Shown here: piece by piece, positions 1-7,085 of the stretch
Numbering within the stretch: position 1 is the stretch's first letter
How the letters are laid out: each line of letters opens with the position of its first letter
NCBI RefSeq assembly: GCF_016135805.1
Contig: NZ_JADWOX010000003.1
Coordinates: forward strand, 1 to 64,000
From: Caulobacter hibisci
GTDB taxonomy: Bacteria > Pseudomonadota > Alphaproteobacteria > Caulobacterales > Caulobacteraceae
Reading direction: 5' to 3'
DNA: 64,000 nucleotides
The notes under the pieces: generated by a model
Told to the model about the DNA's origin: nothing
What the model saw: only the letters and a program-made list of their open reading frames with translations
The model's database searches: none
Program-made: the position numbers and the translations under genes

Positions 1-100
1 CCCCGGGGGTCTGCGCGGGCGCTGTGGGGGGGGGGGTTGGGGGGGGTGTTCTATCCCCCCCCGCGGGGGGGGGTGGGGGCGGGGGGGCGGGGGGCGCCCC
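1..100. other. G/C homopolymer-rich low-complexity edge
   Basis: Long runs of G (up to about 13) alternate with C runs. The base composition is unlike the rest of the window. No credible coding sequence is present: the open frame here encodes almost only Gly and Ala. It may be a contig end with base-calling or assembly error, or a badly resolved copy of the palindromic repeat that follows. Confidence 0.6.
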
Positions 101-185
101 GTTTTCAGCTTCCGCGGTATCGGCCGATTTCGCTGCCGCTTCCCCCTCAGTCGCTTCGCGACAGCTCCCCCTCCAGGGGGAGCAT
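101..185. repeat. Palindromic intergenic repeat, same family as the copies flanking hldE
   Basis: The segment GTTTTCAGCTTCC at 101-113 is the reverse complement of a segment found in the repeats at 42003-42134 and 43664-43793. It is followed by an AGTCGCTTCGCGACAG-type stem and CTCCCCCTCCAGGGGGAG. This is a third, oppositely oriented member of that family. Confidence 0.6.
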
Positions 186-214
186 CTGAAAATGTCCCCC
201 GGTGTCATCTTGTA

Positions 215-230
215 ATGTTAGCGCTCCCAT
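215..230. promoter_or_regulatory. Candidate LacI-family operator upstream of the fucosidase gene
   Basis: ATGTTAGCGCTCCCAT is an imperfect 16-bp palindrome (6 of 8 pairs match) centred on AGCGCT. A central CG dyad of this kind is usual for LacI-family sugar regulators. It lies about 60 bp before the gene start. Its role is inferred from position and shape only. Confidence 0.35.
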
Positions 231-290
231 GAGTTGATGCCCGCAAAGCGCCGGACACAGGCGCGCGCCTTTGGGAAGGGACTACGCCCC

Positions 291-2639
291 ATGCAGCTGA
301 ACCGACGCCATGCCCTGCTGGGCGGCTCCGCGACCGCGATCCTGGCCAGCGAGGCTCTCGCCGCACCCTTGCCGCCCGCTCCCGCCGGCGACCTGAAATT
401 GTGGTACCGCCAGCCGGCCAAGGAATGGGTCGAGGCCCTGCCGGTCGGGTCCGGAGGCCTGGGCGGCATGGTGTTCGGCGGCGTGGCCAGGGAGCGCATC
501 CAGCTCAACGAAAACACCCTGTGGGGCGGCGGGCCCTATGACCCGGTCAATCCGGAGGCGGCCGGCGCCCTGCCCGAAATCCGGCGCCTGATTGAGGCCG
601 GCGACTACGCGGCCGCCACGGACCTGGCCAACGCCAAGTTCATGGCCACGCCCGTGCGCCAGCAGCCCTACAACACGCTCGGCGACCTCGTTTTGACATT
701 CCCTGGCCTGCCGGAGACGGCCGAGGCCTATCTGCGCGACCTCGATCTCGACGCCGCCACCGCCCGCACCCGCTTCGCCCACGACGGCGTCGCCTACGGC
801 CGCGAGGTGATCGCCAGCGCGCCCGACCGGGTGATCGCCATTCGCCTGACCGCCGACAGGCGCGGCGCGATCGGGCTGGACCTATCCTTCGACAGCCCGC
901 TGAAGCCCGCCGTCACCGTCGAGGGCGGCGACACCCTGGTTCTCAGCGGCCGCAACGGCACGCACTTCGGCATCCAGGGCGCGCTGAAGGTCGATTGCCG
1001 GGTCAAGGTGATCGCCAGGGGCGGCAAGGTCTCGGCGGCCGACAAGGCCGTGTCGGTGCGCGGGGCCGACGAGGTTCTGCTGCTGGTCGCCGCGGCCACC
1101 AGCTATCGCCGCTTCGACGACGTCTCGGGCGATCCGGTCGCCACCAACAAGGCGGTGCTGGCCAAGGCCGCCCGCAAGCCGTGGGCGGCGCTGCTGGCCG
1201 ACCATCGCGCCGACCACCGCCGGCTGTTCCGCGCCGTGTCGGTCGATTTCGGGACCACGGCCGCCGCCGCACGACCGACCGACGAGCGCATCCGCCTCTC
1301 GCCGACCACGGACGATCCGGCCCTGGCGGCGCTCTATTACCAGTACGGCCGCTACCTGCTGATCGCCTGCTCGCGCCCCGGCGGCCAGCCGGCCAACCTG
1401 CAGGGCATCTGGAACGACAAGATGAGCCCGCCCTGGGGCGGCAAATACACGATCAACATCAATACCGAGATGAACTACTGGCCGGCCGAGCCCACGGCGC
1501 TATCGGAATGCGTCGCGCCCCTGGTGGCCATGGTGCAGGAGATGGCGATCACCGGCGCCCGCACGGCCAAGGGCATGTACGGCGCGCGTGGCTGGGTGGC
1601 CCACCACAACACCGATCTCTGGCGGGCGACGGCCCCGATCGACGGCGCCAAGTTCGGCGTCTGGCCCACCGGCGGCGCCTGGCTGTGCAAGCACCTGTGG
1701 GACCACTACGACTACGGCCGCGACGCCGCCTATCTGGCCCGCGTCTATCCGACGATGAAGGGCGCGGCGCTGTTCTTCGTCGATGCCCTGGTGGTCGATC
1801 CCAAGTCCGGAAAGCTGGTGACCAGCCCGTCGATCTCGCCGGAGAACGACCACGGCCACGGCTCGTCGATCGTCGCCGGGCCGACCATGGACCAGGCCAT
1901 CGTCCGCGACCTGTTCAACGCCTGCATCGACGCGGCCAAGGTCCTGGGCGTCGACGCCGAGCAGGCCGCCGAGTTCGCCGCCGCCCGTGATCGCCTGGCG
2001 CCCTACAGGATCGGCAAGGACGGCCAGCTGCAGGAGTGGCAGGAGGACTGGGACGCCGACGCCAAGGACATCCACCACCGGCACGTCTCGCACCTCTACG
2101 GCCTGTTCCCGTCGGACCAGATCGGCCTCGACACCACGCCGGACCTGGCGGCCGCCTGCCGCCAGACGCTGGAGACGCGCGGCGACCTGTCGACCGGCTG
2201 GGCCATCGCCTGGCGGCTGAACCTGTGGGCGCGGCTGGGCCAGGGCGACCACGCCCACGGCATCCTCAAGCTGCTGCTGGGGCCTGAGCGCACCTATCCC
2301 AACCTGTTCGACGCCCACCCGCCGTTCCAGATCGACGGCAATTTCGGTGGGACCTCGGGCATGACCGAGATGGTCCTGCAAAGCCGCAACGGCGCCCTCC
2401 ACCTGCTGCCCGCCCTGCCCTCGGCCTGGCCGACGGGGCACATCACCGGGCTGAAGGCGCGCGGCGCTGTGGGCGTGGACGTGCGCTGGCGCGAGGGTCG
2501 GCTGGAGAGCGCGCGGCTCACGGCGGCGAAAGCCGGCCGGCACGTGGTCAAGCTGGGTGGAGAGAGCGTGACGCTGTCACTGCGGGCCGGAGAGACGGCG
2601 ACACTGGGGCTGAAGGATGGGCGGCTGGCGCGCACCTGA
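291..2639 (+). CDS. GH95 family glycoside hydrolase (alpha-L-fucosidase type), secreted
   Basis: The 782-residue product matches the glycoside hydrolase 95 architecture. An N-terminal beta domain opens with LWYRQPAKEWVEALPVGSG at about residues 31-50. A long (alpha/alpha)6 barrel and a C-terminal beta domain follow. Residues matching the catalytic region of this inverting family are visible: HHNTDLWR near 438, SPENDHG near 517 and QIDGNFGG near 683. The chosen ATG follows a GGGAAGGG ribosome site and gives a Tat/Sec-like leader (NRRHALLGGS...LAAP), whereas the in-frame start at 234 would bury that leader. Export to the periplasm or outer membrane is likely. GH95 enzymes remove alpha-1,2-fucose, and some act on alpha-galactose. 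The GH2 and TonB receptor genes 4.5 kb downstream suggest a shared plant or algal glycan substrate; this is an inference. Specificity cannot be read from sequence. Confidence 0.85.
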   Translation: MQLNRRHALLGGSATAILASEALAAPLPPAPAGDLKLWYRQPAKEWVEALPVGSGGLGGMVFGGVARERIQLNENTLWGGGPYDPVNPEAAGALPEIRRLIEAGDYAAATDLANAKFMATPVRQQPYNTLGDLVLTFPGLPETAEAYLRDLDLDAATARTRFAHDGVAYGREVIASAPDRVIAIRLTADRRGAIGLDLSFDSPLKPAVTVEGGDTLVLSGRNGTHFGIQGALKVDCRVKVIARGGKVSAADKAVSVRGADEVLLLVAAATSYRRFDDVSGDPVATNKAVLAKAARKPWAALLADHRADHRRLFRAVSVDFGTTAAAARPTDERIRLSPTTDDPALAALYYQYGRYLLIACSRPGGQPANLQGIWNDKMSPPWGGKYTININTEMNYWPAEPTALSECVAPLVAMVQEMAITGARTAKGMYGARGWVAHHNTDLWRATAPIDGAKFGVWPTGGAWLCKHLWDHYDYGRDAAYLARVYPTMKGAALFFVDALVVDPKSGKLVTSPSISPENDHGHGSSIVAGPTMDQAIVRDLFNACIDAAKVLGVDAEQAAEFAAARDRLAPYRIGKDGQLQEWQEDWDADAKDIHHRHVSHLYGLFPSDQIGLDTTPDLAAACRQTLETRGDLSTGWAIAWRLNLWARLGQGDHAHGILKLLLGPERTYPNLFDAHPPFQIDGNFGGTSGMTEMVLQSRNGALHLLPALPSAWPTGHITGLKARGAVGVDVRWREGRLESARLTAAKAGRHVVKLGGESVTLSLRAGETATLGLKDGRLART

Positions 2640-2640
2640 T

Positions 2641-2792
2641 CCTTCTCCCAGAGGGAGAAGGTGGCGCGAAGCGCCGGATGAGGGGTTAGGGACCGAAGAC
2701 AGCGTGCCGGCACGACGGTTGGCGGCGTAACCCCTCACCCTCCCAGGCTATCGCCTGGCCCCCCTCTCCCTTTGGGAGAGGGTAGGCAAGCT
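2641..2792. repeat. Inverted pair of REP-like palindromes
   Basis: The left unit has stems 2641-2649/2653-2661 (CCTTCTCCC/GGGAGAAGG) and GGCGC-GAA-GCGCC (2663-2675). The right unit, in opposite orientation, has CCAGGC-TATC-GCCTGG (2743-2758) and CCCTCTCCC-TTT-GGGAGAGGG (2762-2782). It lies between the convergent GH95 and hisG genes and belongs to the same family as the elements at 12496 and 28267. Confidence 0.8.
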
Positions 2793-2820
2793 TAAAGCCA
2801 AGCTCAAACGCCTGTTCAGA

Positions 2821-3141
2821 ATTTTTGACTCTTTTGTCGAAAATGGAAACCAGGGCCCAGATACACCAAGACCCGCCGCGGGGGATAATCGCGACGGGTC
2901 CGGCTATTTCTTGATCATTCGATCTAGGCGGGCGTTTCCTCCCCGAAACGCCGAAGAGAGGGGGTTCTCTGTGGACCCGTTTCTCTCTTGCCCAGTCAGA
3001 AAACGGCAAAACCGAGATCGTGTCAACGGCAACGATCTGGATTCTGTAAGGGGTTGGACGTTTTTTTGACGTCAACCGGGTAGTTTGGACGTTCCAGTCA
3101 AACTAAGCACCGTTCGGTTGGCCTATTTTTGACAGAACGGT
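2821..3141. other. Chain of seven consecutive hairpins in a gene-free stretch
   Basis: No gene is supported here. The stretch is less GC-rich than its surroundings and holds back-to-back inverted repeats: 2821-2829/2836-2844; 2870-2880/2890-2900 (GACCCG.CGCG, loop GGGGATAAT); 2931-2938/2945-2952 (GGCGTTTC/GAAACGCC); 2954-2960/2983-2989 with an inner GGGTTC/GGACCC stem; 3015-3021/3032-3038 (AGATCGT/ACGATCT); 3052-3060/3069-3077 (bulged); 3081-3087/3099-3105 (TAGTTTG/CAAACTA). A further stem at 3109-3115/3135-3141 (ACCGTTC/GAACGGT) touches the hisG stop codon. It could be a structured RNA, the hisG 3' untranslated region, or a decayed repeat array. Confidence 0.55.
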
Positions 3142-4109
3142 CAAATGTCGGTGCGCAAACGCTTCGCAAGAGCTTCCAGCACCGCCGATCGGGATTCGAA
3201 AACGTAGTCGGGACGCGACACGGTTACCGGCTCGACTCCCGCTTGCGCGAGGGCCGCGGCGGCGGCGAACAGGTCGCCGGTCGCCAGCAGGGCCCCGTTG
3301 GCGCGGCGCGAACCGCCGGCCTCGACGAACGGCGCGACGGCGGCTTGGCCGGCGACGTCCTGCTCGGCGGGCCAGACCAGGGTGGCGAGCGTGCGCGCCC
3401 GGCCCTTCGCCTCGACCACCGACAGCAGGCGCGACAGCGAGTCGAGCTGGCTGTCCGTCCACGGCGTGACCAGGGAGGCGGTCAGCTGGGCCTGGCTCTT
3501 GAGAATGACGCCGTCGGACAGCACCTTCAGGCCATTGGCCGCCAGGGTGGCGCCGGTGGTGGTGATGTCGACCACCAGCTCGGCCGCGCCGGCGGCGGGC
3601 GCCCCCTCGGTGGCGCCGCTGCTCTCGACGATGCGGTAGTCGGCGACGCCGTGGCGGGCGAAGAAGGCCCGGGTCTGGGTGACGTACTTGGTGGCCACCC
3701 GCAGGCGGCGGCCGGTCTTGGCCAGGTGCAGGTGCCCGACCTCGTCGATGTCGGCCATGGTGTCGACGTCGAGCCAGCTCTTGGGCGCGGTCACCACCAG
3801 GTCGGCGCGGCCAAAGCCCAGGGCGCGCAGCAGCATCACCCGGCTATCCATGTCGTCGCCGCGCTCGCGCAGCAGGTCCTCGCCGGTTACCCCTAAGTGC
3901 AGGTCGCCGCTGTCGAGGCCGGCGGCGATGTCGCCCGCCGACAGCAGCCGCACCGAGACGCCGGGCAGGCCCGACAACTCGGCCGAATAGCCGCGCGCGC
4001 CGCCGGTCATCTCGACGCGGAAGCCGCAGTCGGCCAGCCAGGCCTCGACCTGTTCCTTCAGGCGGCCCTTGGAGGGGATGGCGAAGATCATCGGGGTGTC
4101 CGCGGTCAT
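3141..4109 (-). CDS. hisG: ATP phosphoribosyltransferase, first enzyme of histidine biosynthesis
   Basis: The 322-residue HisG condenses ATP and PRPP to phosphoribosyl-ATP in the cytoplasm. Recognisable parts are IPSKGRL at the N-terminus, GVTGEDLL in the first domain, and ELVVDITTTGATLAANGLKV, the PRPP-binding loop region, near residue 185. The start ATG overlaps the hisZ stop as ATGA (4106-4109), so translation is probably coupled. The protein is about 90-100 residues longer than the short-form HisG that normally pairs with HisZ. The extra C-terminal part (about 230-322) resembles the position of the long-form regulatory domain. It is the last gene of hisS-hisZ-hisG, under the leader at 6821-6901. 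Confidence 0.93.
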   Translation of the reverse strand: MTADTPMIFAIPSKGRLKEQVEAWLADCGFRVEMTGGARGYSAELSGLPGVSVRLLSAGDIAAGLDSGDLHLGVTGEDLLRERGDDMDSRVMLLRALGFGRADLVVTAPKSWLDVDTMADIDEVGHLHLAKTGRRLRVATKYVTQTRAFFARHGVADYRIVESSGATEGAPAAGAAELVVDITTTGATLAANGLKVLSDGVILKSQAQLTASLVTPWTDSQLDSLSRLLSVVEAKGRARTLATLVWPAEQDVAGQAAVAPFVEAGGSRRANGALLATGDLFAAAAALAQAGVEPVTVSRPDYVFESRSAVLEALAKRLRTDI

Positions 4110-5239
4110 TCGCCGCCTCCGGCATAGGCGCGGGCCGGGCGCACCATGCAGCCCACGGCCCCGGTCTTGGTCTCGGCGCCCAAGCGAGCGGGCAAGCTGT
4201 CGTAGCGGCCGCCGGCGGCGACCGGGCGTTCCTCGCCGAGGGCGGCGCTGCGCACCTCGAACAGGTAGCCGTCGTAATAGCCGAAGGCCCGGCCGAAGGC
4301 GGCGTTCAGGCGGATGCGCTCGGCGGGCACGCCGCCGGCGACCATGCCGGCCAGGCGCTTGCGCCAGCCCTCGATGGCGGCGTCCAGGGGAGCGCGGTTC
4401 GGGCCGGCCAGGGCCGCGATGGCGTCGAGCGCGGCGTCCGGCGCATCGCTGACGGCCAGGAAGGCGCGGACCTTGTCGGCTTCCTTCGGCGACAGGCGGC
4501 CGGCCTTCACCACCTCGGCCTTCTCGACCAGGCGATGGGCGATCTCGGCGGGGCGGCGACCACCGACCGGCTCGATGCCGGCCAGGGACCACAGCTCCTG
4601 CAACACGGCGGCGGCCTCGGCTTCCGGCAGGCCGGCCAGCAGGGCGGCGATGCGGCTGCGCTCGCTGGCGGGCGCGGGAGCGGCCTCGCCCTCGAGCTCG
4701 GCCTTCAGCTGGCGCGGACGCGAGAAGGTGCGCTTCAGGCGCGCGCCCAGCGGCGGGGTCAGGTCCAGGCTGTCGACGAAGGCGGCGAACAGGCCGACGT
4801 CGCCCAGCAGCAGGGTCAGGTCGTCGCGACCGCCGGCCGCGGCGCCGGCCCAGGCCAGGGCGGCGATCTCGGCGTCGGCGGCTACCGGATCGGCGGCCTC
4901 GAAGGCCTCGACGCCGATCTGCAGGAATTCCTCGGCCCGGTCGCTGCCGCGCGGGGCGACGCGGAAGGCCTTGCCTTCATAGAGGTAGCGGCCGGCTTCG
5001 ACGCCGGACGCCAGATGCTGGCGAGCCACGGCGACGGTGAAGTCCGGGCGCAGGCAGGCCTCGTCGCCGCCGTCGCCGGAGACGACGAACAGCCGCGAGC
5101 GCATGGCCTCGCCGGCCAGGTCCAGCAGCAGGCCCAGGGGCTGCAGCACCGGGGCGTCGGTCGGGACGGCGCCGGCCGACAGGAACGGAGCGCGGATGGC
5201 GTCGAGCGCCTCCGCCGGGATGGAACGCTCTAGCCTCAA
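4106..5239 (-). CDS. hisZ: ATP phosphoribosyltransferase regulatory subunit HisZ
   Basis: The 377-residue product is a catalytically silent paralogue of histidyl-tRNA synthetase that binds HisG and gives it activity and histidine feedback. The class II synthetase fold shows in VLQPLGLLLDLAGEAMRSRLF, the LRPDFTVAVARQHL motif, YEGKAFRVAP and the C-terminal GRAFGYYDGYLFEV segment. The anticodon-binding domain of a true synthetase is missing. The start is TTG at 5239, 4 nt after the hisS stop (5244); the first in-frame ATG is about 45 residues further in and would remove conserved sequence. It overlaps hisG by 3 nt. Confidence 0.9.
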   Translation of the reverse strand: MRLERSIPAEALDAIRAPFLSAGAVPTDAPVLQPLGLLLDLAGEAMRSRLFVVSGDGGDEACLRPDFTVAVARQHLASGVEAGRYLYEGKAFRVAPRGSDRAEEFLQIGVEAFEAADPVAADAEIAALAWAGAAAGGRDDLTLLLGDVGLFAAFVDSLDLTPPLGARLKRTFSRPRQLKAELEGEAAPAPASERSRIAALLAGLPEAEAAAVLQELWSLAGIEPVGGRRPAEIAHRLVEKAEVVKAGRLSPKEADKVRAFLAVSDAPDAALDAIAALAGPNRAPLDAAIEGWRKRLAGMVAGGVPAERIRLNAAFGRAFGYYDGYLFEVRSAALGEERPVAAGGRYDSLPARLGAETKTGAVGCMVRPARAYAGGGE

Positions 5240-5243
5240 CGGA

Positions 5244-6731
5244 TCAGCCCCCGATGATCTTGCGGACGGCGGCGATCAGGTCGCCGCGCGGAATGGTCTG
5301 CTGGCCGGGCCGCTCGGCCTTCCAGGCGGCGTTGTCGGCGACGCCCGAGGCCAGCTCGCGGCCCAGGTCCAGGTCCTTGATCGTCACCGTGCCGGCGGCG
5401 ATCTCGTCGCCGCCCAGCATGATGGCGGCCGGCGACAGGCGGCGGTCGGCATATTTCATCTGCGGACGCATGCCCGAGGTCCCGAGATAGACCTCGGCCG
5501 GAATGCCCGCCGCGCGCAGCTGGCCGGCGACGGCGAAATACTCGCCCATGTGGGCCTGGTCGAAATTGATGATCACGACGGGACCGCGCGCCGCCGAGGC
5601 CGGCTCGCGACCGGCCGCCCGCAGGGCCGCCGCCAGACGCGAGACGCCGAACGAGAAGCCGGTGGCCGGCACCGACTTGCCGGTGAAGCGAGCCACCAGG
5701 TCGTCGTAGCGACCGCCGCCGCCGATCGAGCCGAACGAGATCTTGTTACCCTTCTCGTCGGTGGTGCTGAGCAGCAGCTCGGCCTCGAACACCGCGCCGG
5801 TGTAGTATTCCAGGCCGCGCACGATCGACGGGTCGATGATCGCCTGGTCGTCGGCGACGCCCAGGCTGGTCAGGGCCGCGTCGATCTTGGCCAGTTCTTC
5901 CAGACCCTCGTCGCCTTCGGCCGAGCCGGCGACGACCTTGGCGATGTTGTTCAGCGTCGCCGAACGGCCGCCGACGCCCGCCTGGACGAAGTCCAGCACC
6001 GAGTCGATGGCCTTGCCGGCCAGGCCCGCGCCCTTGGTGAAGTCGCCGCTGTCGTCCAGGCGGCCTTCGCCGAGCAGCAGGCGCACGCCCTCGACGCCCA
6101 AGCGGTCGAGCTTGTCGACCGCGCGCAGCACGGCCAGCTTCTGGCCTTCGCTGGTCGCGCCGGCGCCGGTCAGCAGGCCGTTGAGGAGCTTGCGGTTGTT
6201 GATCTTCAGAACCGCCGCGCCGCGCGGCAGGCCGGCGGCCTCCAGGCCCTCGACGGCCATGGCGATGATCTCGGCGTCAGCCTCGGGGCGGGCCGAGCCC
6301 ACGGTGTCGGCGTCGCACTGGATGAACTGGCGGAAGCGGCCGGGACCCGGCTTCTCGTTGCGCCACACCGGACCGAAGGCGTAGCGGCGGAAGGGCTTGG
6401 GCAGGGTTTCCCAGTTCTGGGCGGCGAACCGGGCCAGCGGCGCGGTCAGGTCGTAGCGCAGCGCCATCCACTGGTCGTCGTCGTCCTGCAGGGCGAAGAC
6501 GCCTTCGTTGGGACGGTCGCTGTCGGGCAGGAACTTGCCCAGGGCGTCGGCATATTCGAAGGCCCCGGTGTCGAGCGCCTCGAAGCCGTAGCGCTCATAG
6601 ACGGCCGAGACGGCCTCGAGGATCGCCTTCTCGGCGCGCAGGTCGCGGGCGCGCTTGTCGGCGAAGCCGCGCGGGGCGCGGGCCTCGGGGCGGAAGTCTT
6701 GGTTCTTGGCGTCGTCGGAAGCGTCGGTCAT
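5244..6731 (-). CDS. hisS: Histidyl-tRNA synthetase
   Basis: The 495-residue class II aminoacyl-tRNA synthetase charges tRNA-His. Motif 2 reads FGPVWRNEKPGPGRFRQF. The histidine-specific motifs are MALRYDLTAPLARF and GLEYYTGAVFE. Motif 3 is near TGFSFGVSRLAAAL, and a C-terminal anticodon-binding domain follows (residues about 395-495). The N-terminus has about 20 extra residues. The start ATG follows AAGGA (6738-6742). As first structural gene of the his operon, its expression is probably set by the His-codon leader about 90 nt upstream. Coupling the synthetase to HisZ and HisG in one transcript puts charging and synthesis under one signal. Confidence 0.95.
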   Translation of the reverse strand: MTDASDDAKNQDFRPEARAPRGFADKRARDLRAEKAILEAVSAVYERYGFEALDTGAFEYADALGKFLPDSDRPNEGVFALQDDDDQWMALRYDLTAPLARFAAQNWETLPKPFRRYAFGPVWRNEKPGPGRFRQFIQCDADTVGSARPEADAEIIAMAVEGLEAAGLPRGAAVLKINNRKLLNGLLTGAGATSEGQKLAVLRAVDKLDRLGVEGVRLLLGEGRLDDSGDFTKGAGLAGKAIDSVLDFVQAGVGGRSATLNNIAKVVAGSAEGDEGLEELAKIDAALTSLGVADDQAIIDPSIVRGLEYYTGAVFEAELLLSTTDEKGNKISFGSIGGGGRYDDLVARFTGKSVPATGFSFGVSRLAAALRAAGREPASAARGPVVIINFDQAHMGEYFAVAGQLRAAGIPAEVYLGTSGMRPQMKYADRRLSPAAIMLGGDEIAAGTVTIKDLDLGRELASGVADNAAWKAERPGQQTIPRGDLIAAVRKIIGG

Positions 6732-6761
6732 CGTCGGTCCTTAGAAATCTCTAGGCTTCGA

Positions 6762-6866
6762 CGGATGGCGCTTGCACTTAAGCCCCATCCGCTAGGCGGG
6801 GCTCTGGCAGGGCGTTCGCTTCAGAGCGAGCAGACCCGGCCGATCCCGCGAGGCGAGGTCGGATGG
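6762..6866 (-). promoter_or_regulatory. Putative his attenuator: mutually exclusive pairings
   Basis: Read on the minus strand, CCATCCG occurs twice: at 6866-6860, inside the His-codon run, and at 6768-6762. Its complement CGGATGG lies at 6791-6785, so it can pair with either. The downstream pairing extends to an 11-bp hairpin with one mismatch and the loop AAGTGC. A third hairpin, AGCCCC (6803-6798) with GGGGCT (6786-6781), overlaps and competes. No U-run follows either hairpin, so it is open whether transcription or hisS translation (RBS at 6738-6742) is controlled. Confidence 0.6.
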
Positions 6867-6901
6867 TGGTGGTGGCCGTGGTGGTGCGGCGTGCGGGTCA
6901 T
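6821..6901 (-). CDS. Histidine operon leader peptide (26 aa, 7 His)
   Basis: A short frame runs from ATG at 6901 to TGA at 6821-6823, beginning MTRTPHHHGHHHHPTSP. Seven of residues 6-13 are His (six CAC and one CAT), with a single Gly between. It stands 89 nt upstream of hisS on the same strand. That is the arrangement of ribosome-stalling leader peptides in proteobacterial amino-acid operons: scarce charged tRNA-His stalls the ribosome in the His run and changes downstream RNA folding. No Shine-Dalgarno sequence is visible. A TATAC box at 6916-6911 would put the transcript start almost on the ATG, so the message may be leaderless. The frame is too short to be reported by ordinary gene callers. 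Confidence 0.8.
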   Translation of the reverse strand: MTRTPHHHGHHHHPTSPRGIGRVCSL

Positions 6902-6910
6902 CGCGGCGGC

Positions 6911-6939
6911 GTATAGCGCAGGCTCGCGGCGGTGACCAG
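6911..6939 (-). promoter_or_regulatory. Weak promoter candidate for the his leader transcript
   Basis: GCTATAC (6917-6911, minus strand) resembles a housekeeping -10 box, and CTGGTC at 6939-6934 is a poor -35 box at 17-nt spacing. Predicted transcription start is within a few bases of the leader-peptide ATG. This rests on sequence likeness only. Confidence 0.3.
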
Positions 6940-7047
6940 CGCGCATCGACTCAGTTCAAAAATCTCGAAATGTGGGATGAGGTTCGGAATTGTGAGATCG
7001 ACTTGACACGCGAACGGCGGTCAAGCCACATCTGCACCCAACGATAA

Positions 7048-7062
7048 ATTGGCCTGACCAAT
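7048..7062. promoter_or_regulatory. Candidate GntR-family operator before the GH2 gene
   Basis: ATTGGCCTGACCAAT is a perfect inverted repeat (ATTGG/CCAAT, 5-nt spacer). It has the form bound by FadR-subfamily GntR repressors such as PdhR, LldR and UxuR (TTGGn5CCAA type). It lies 23 bp before the GH2 start codon, where a bound repressor would block transcription. No GntR gene is in the window. Confidence 0.5.
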
Positions 7063-7085
7063 ACTGATCGACTTGGGAGAGGTTC

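Noticed and set aside
24..215. Short frame in the G-rich edge
   Set aside because: Codes almost only for Gly/Ala/Pro from homopolymers; no ribosome site and no homology pattern.
2641..3141. CRISPR array in the hairpin-rich region
   Set aside because: The inverted repeats differ from each other and there is no constant repeat with regular spacers; no cas genes are nearby.
4110..4592. Long N-terminal extension of hisG
   Set aside because: It reads through hisZ in another frame; HisG motifs begin just after the ATG at 4109.
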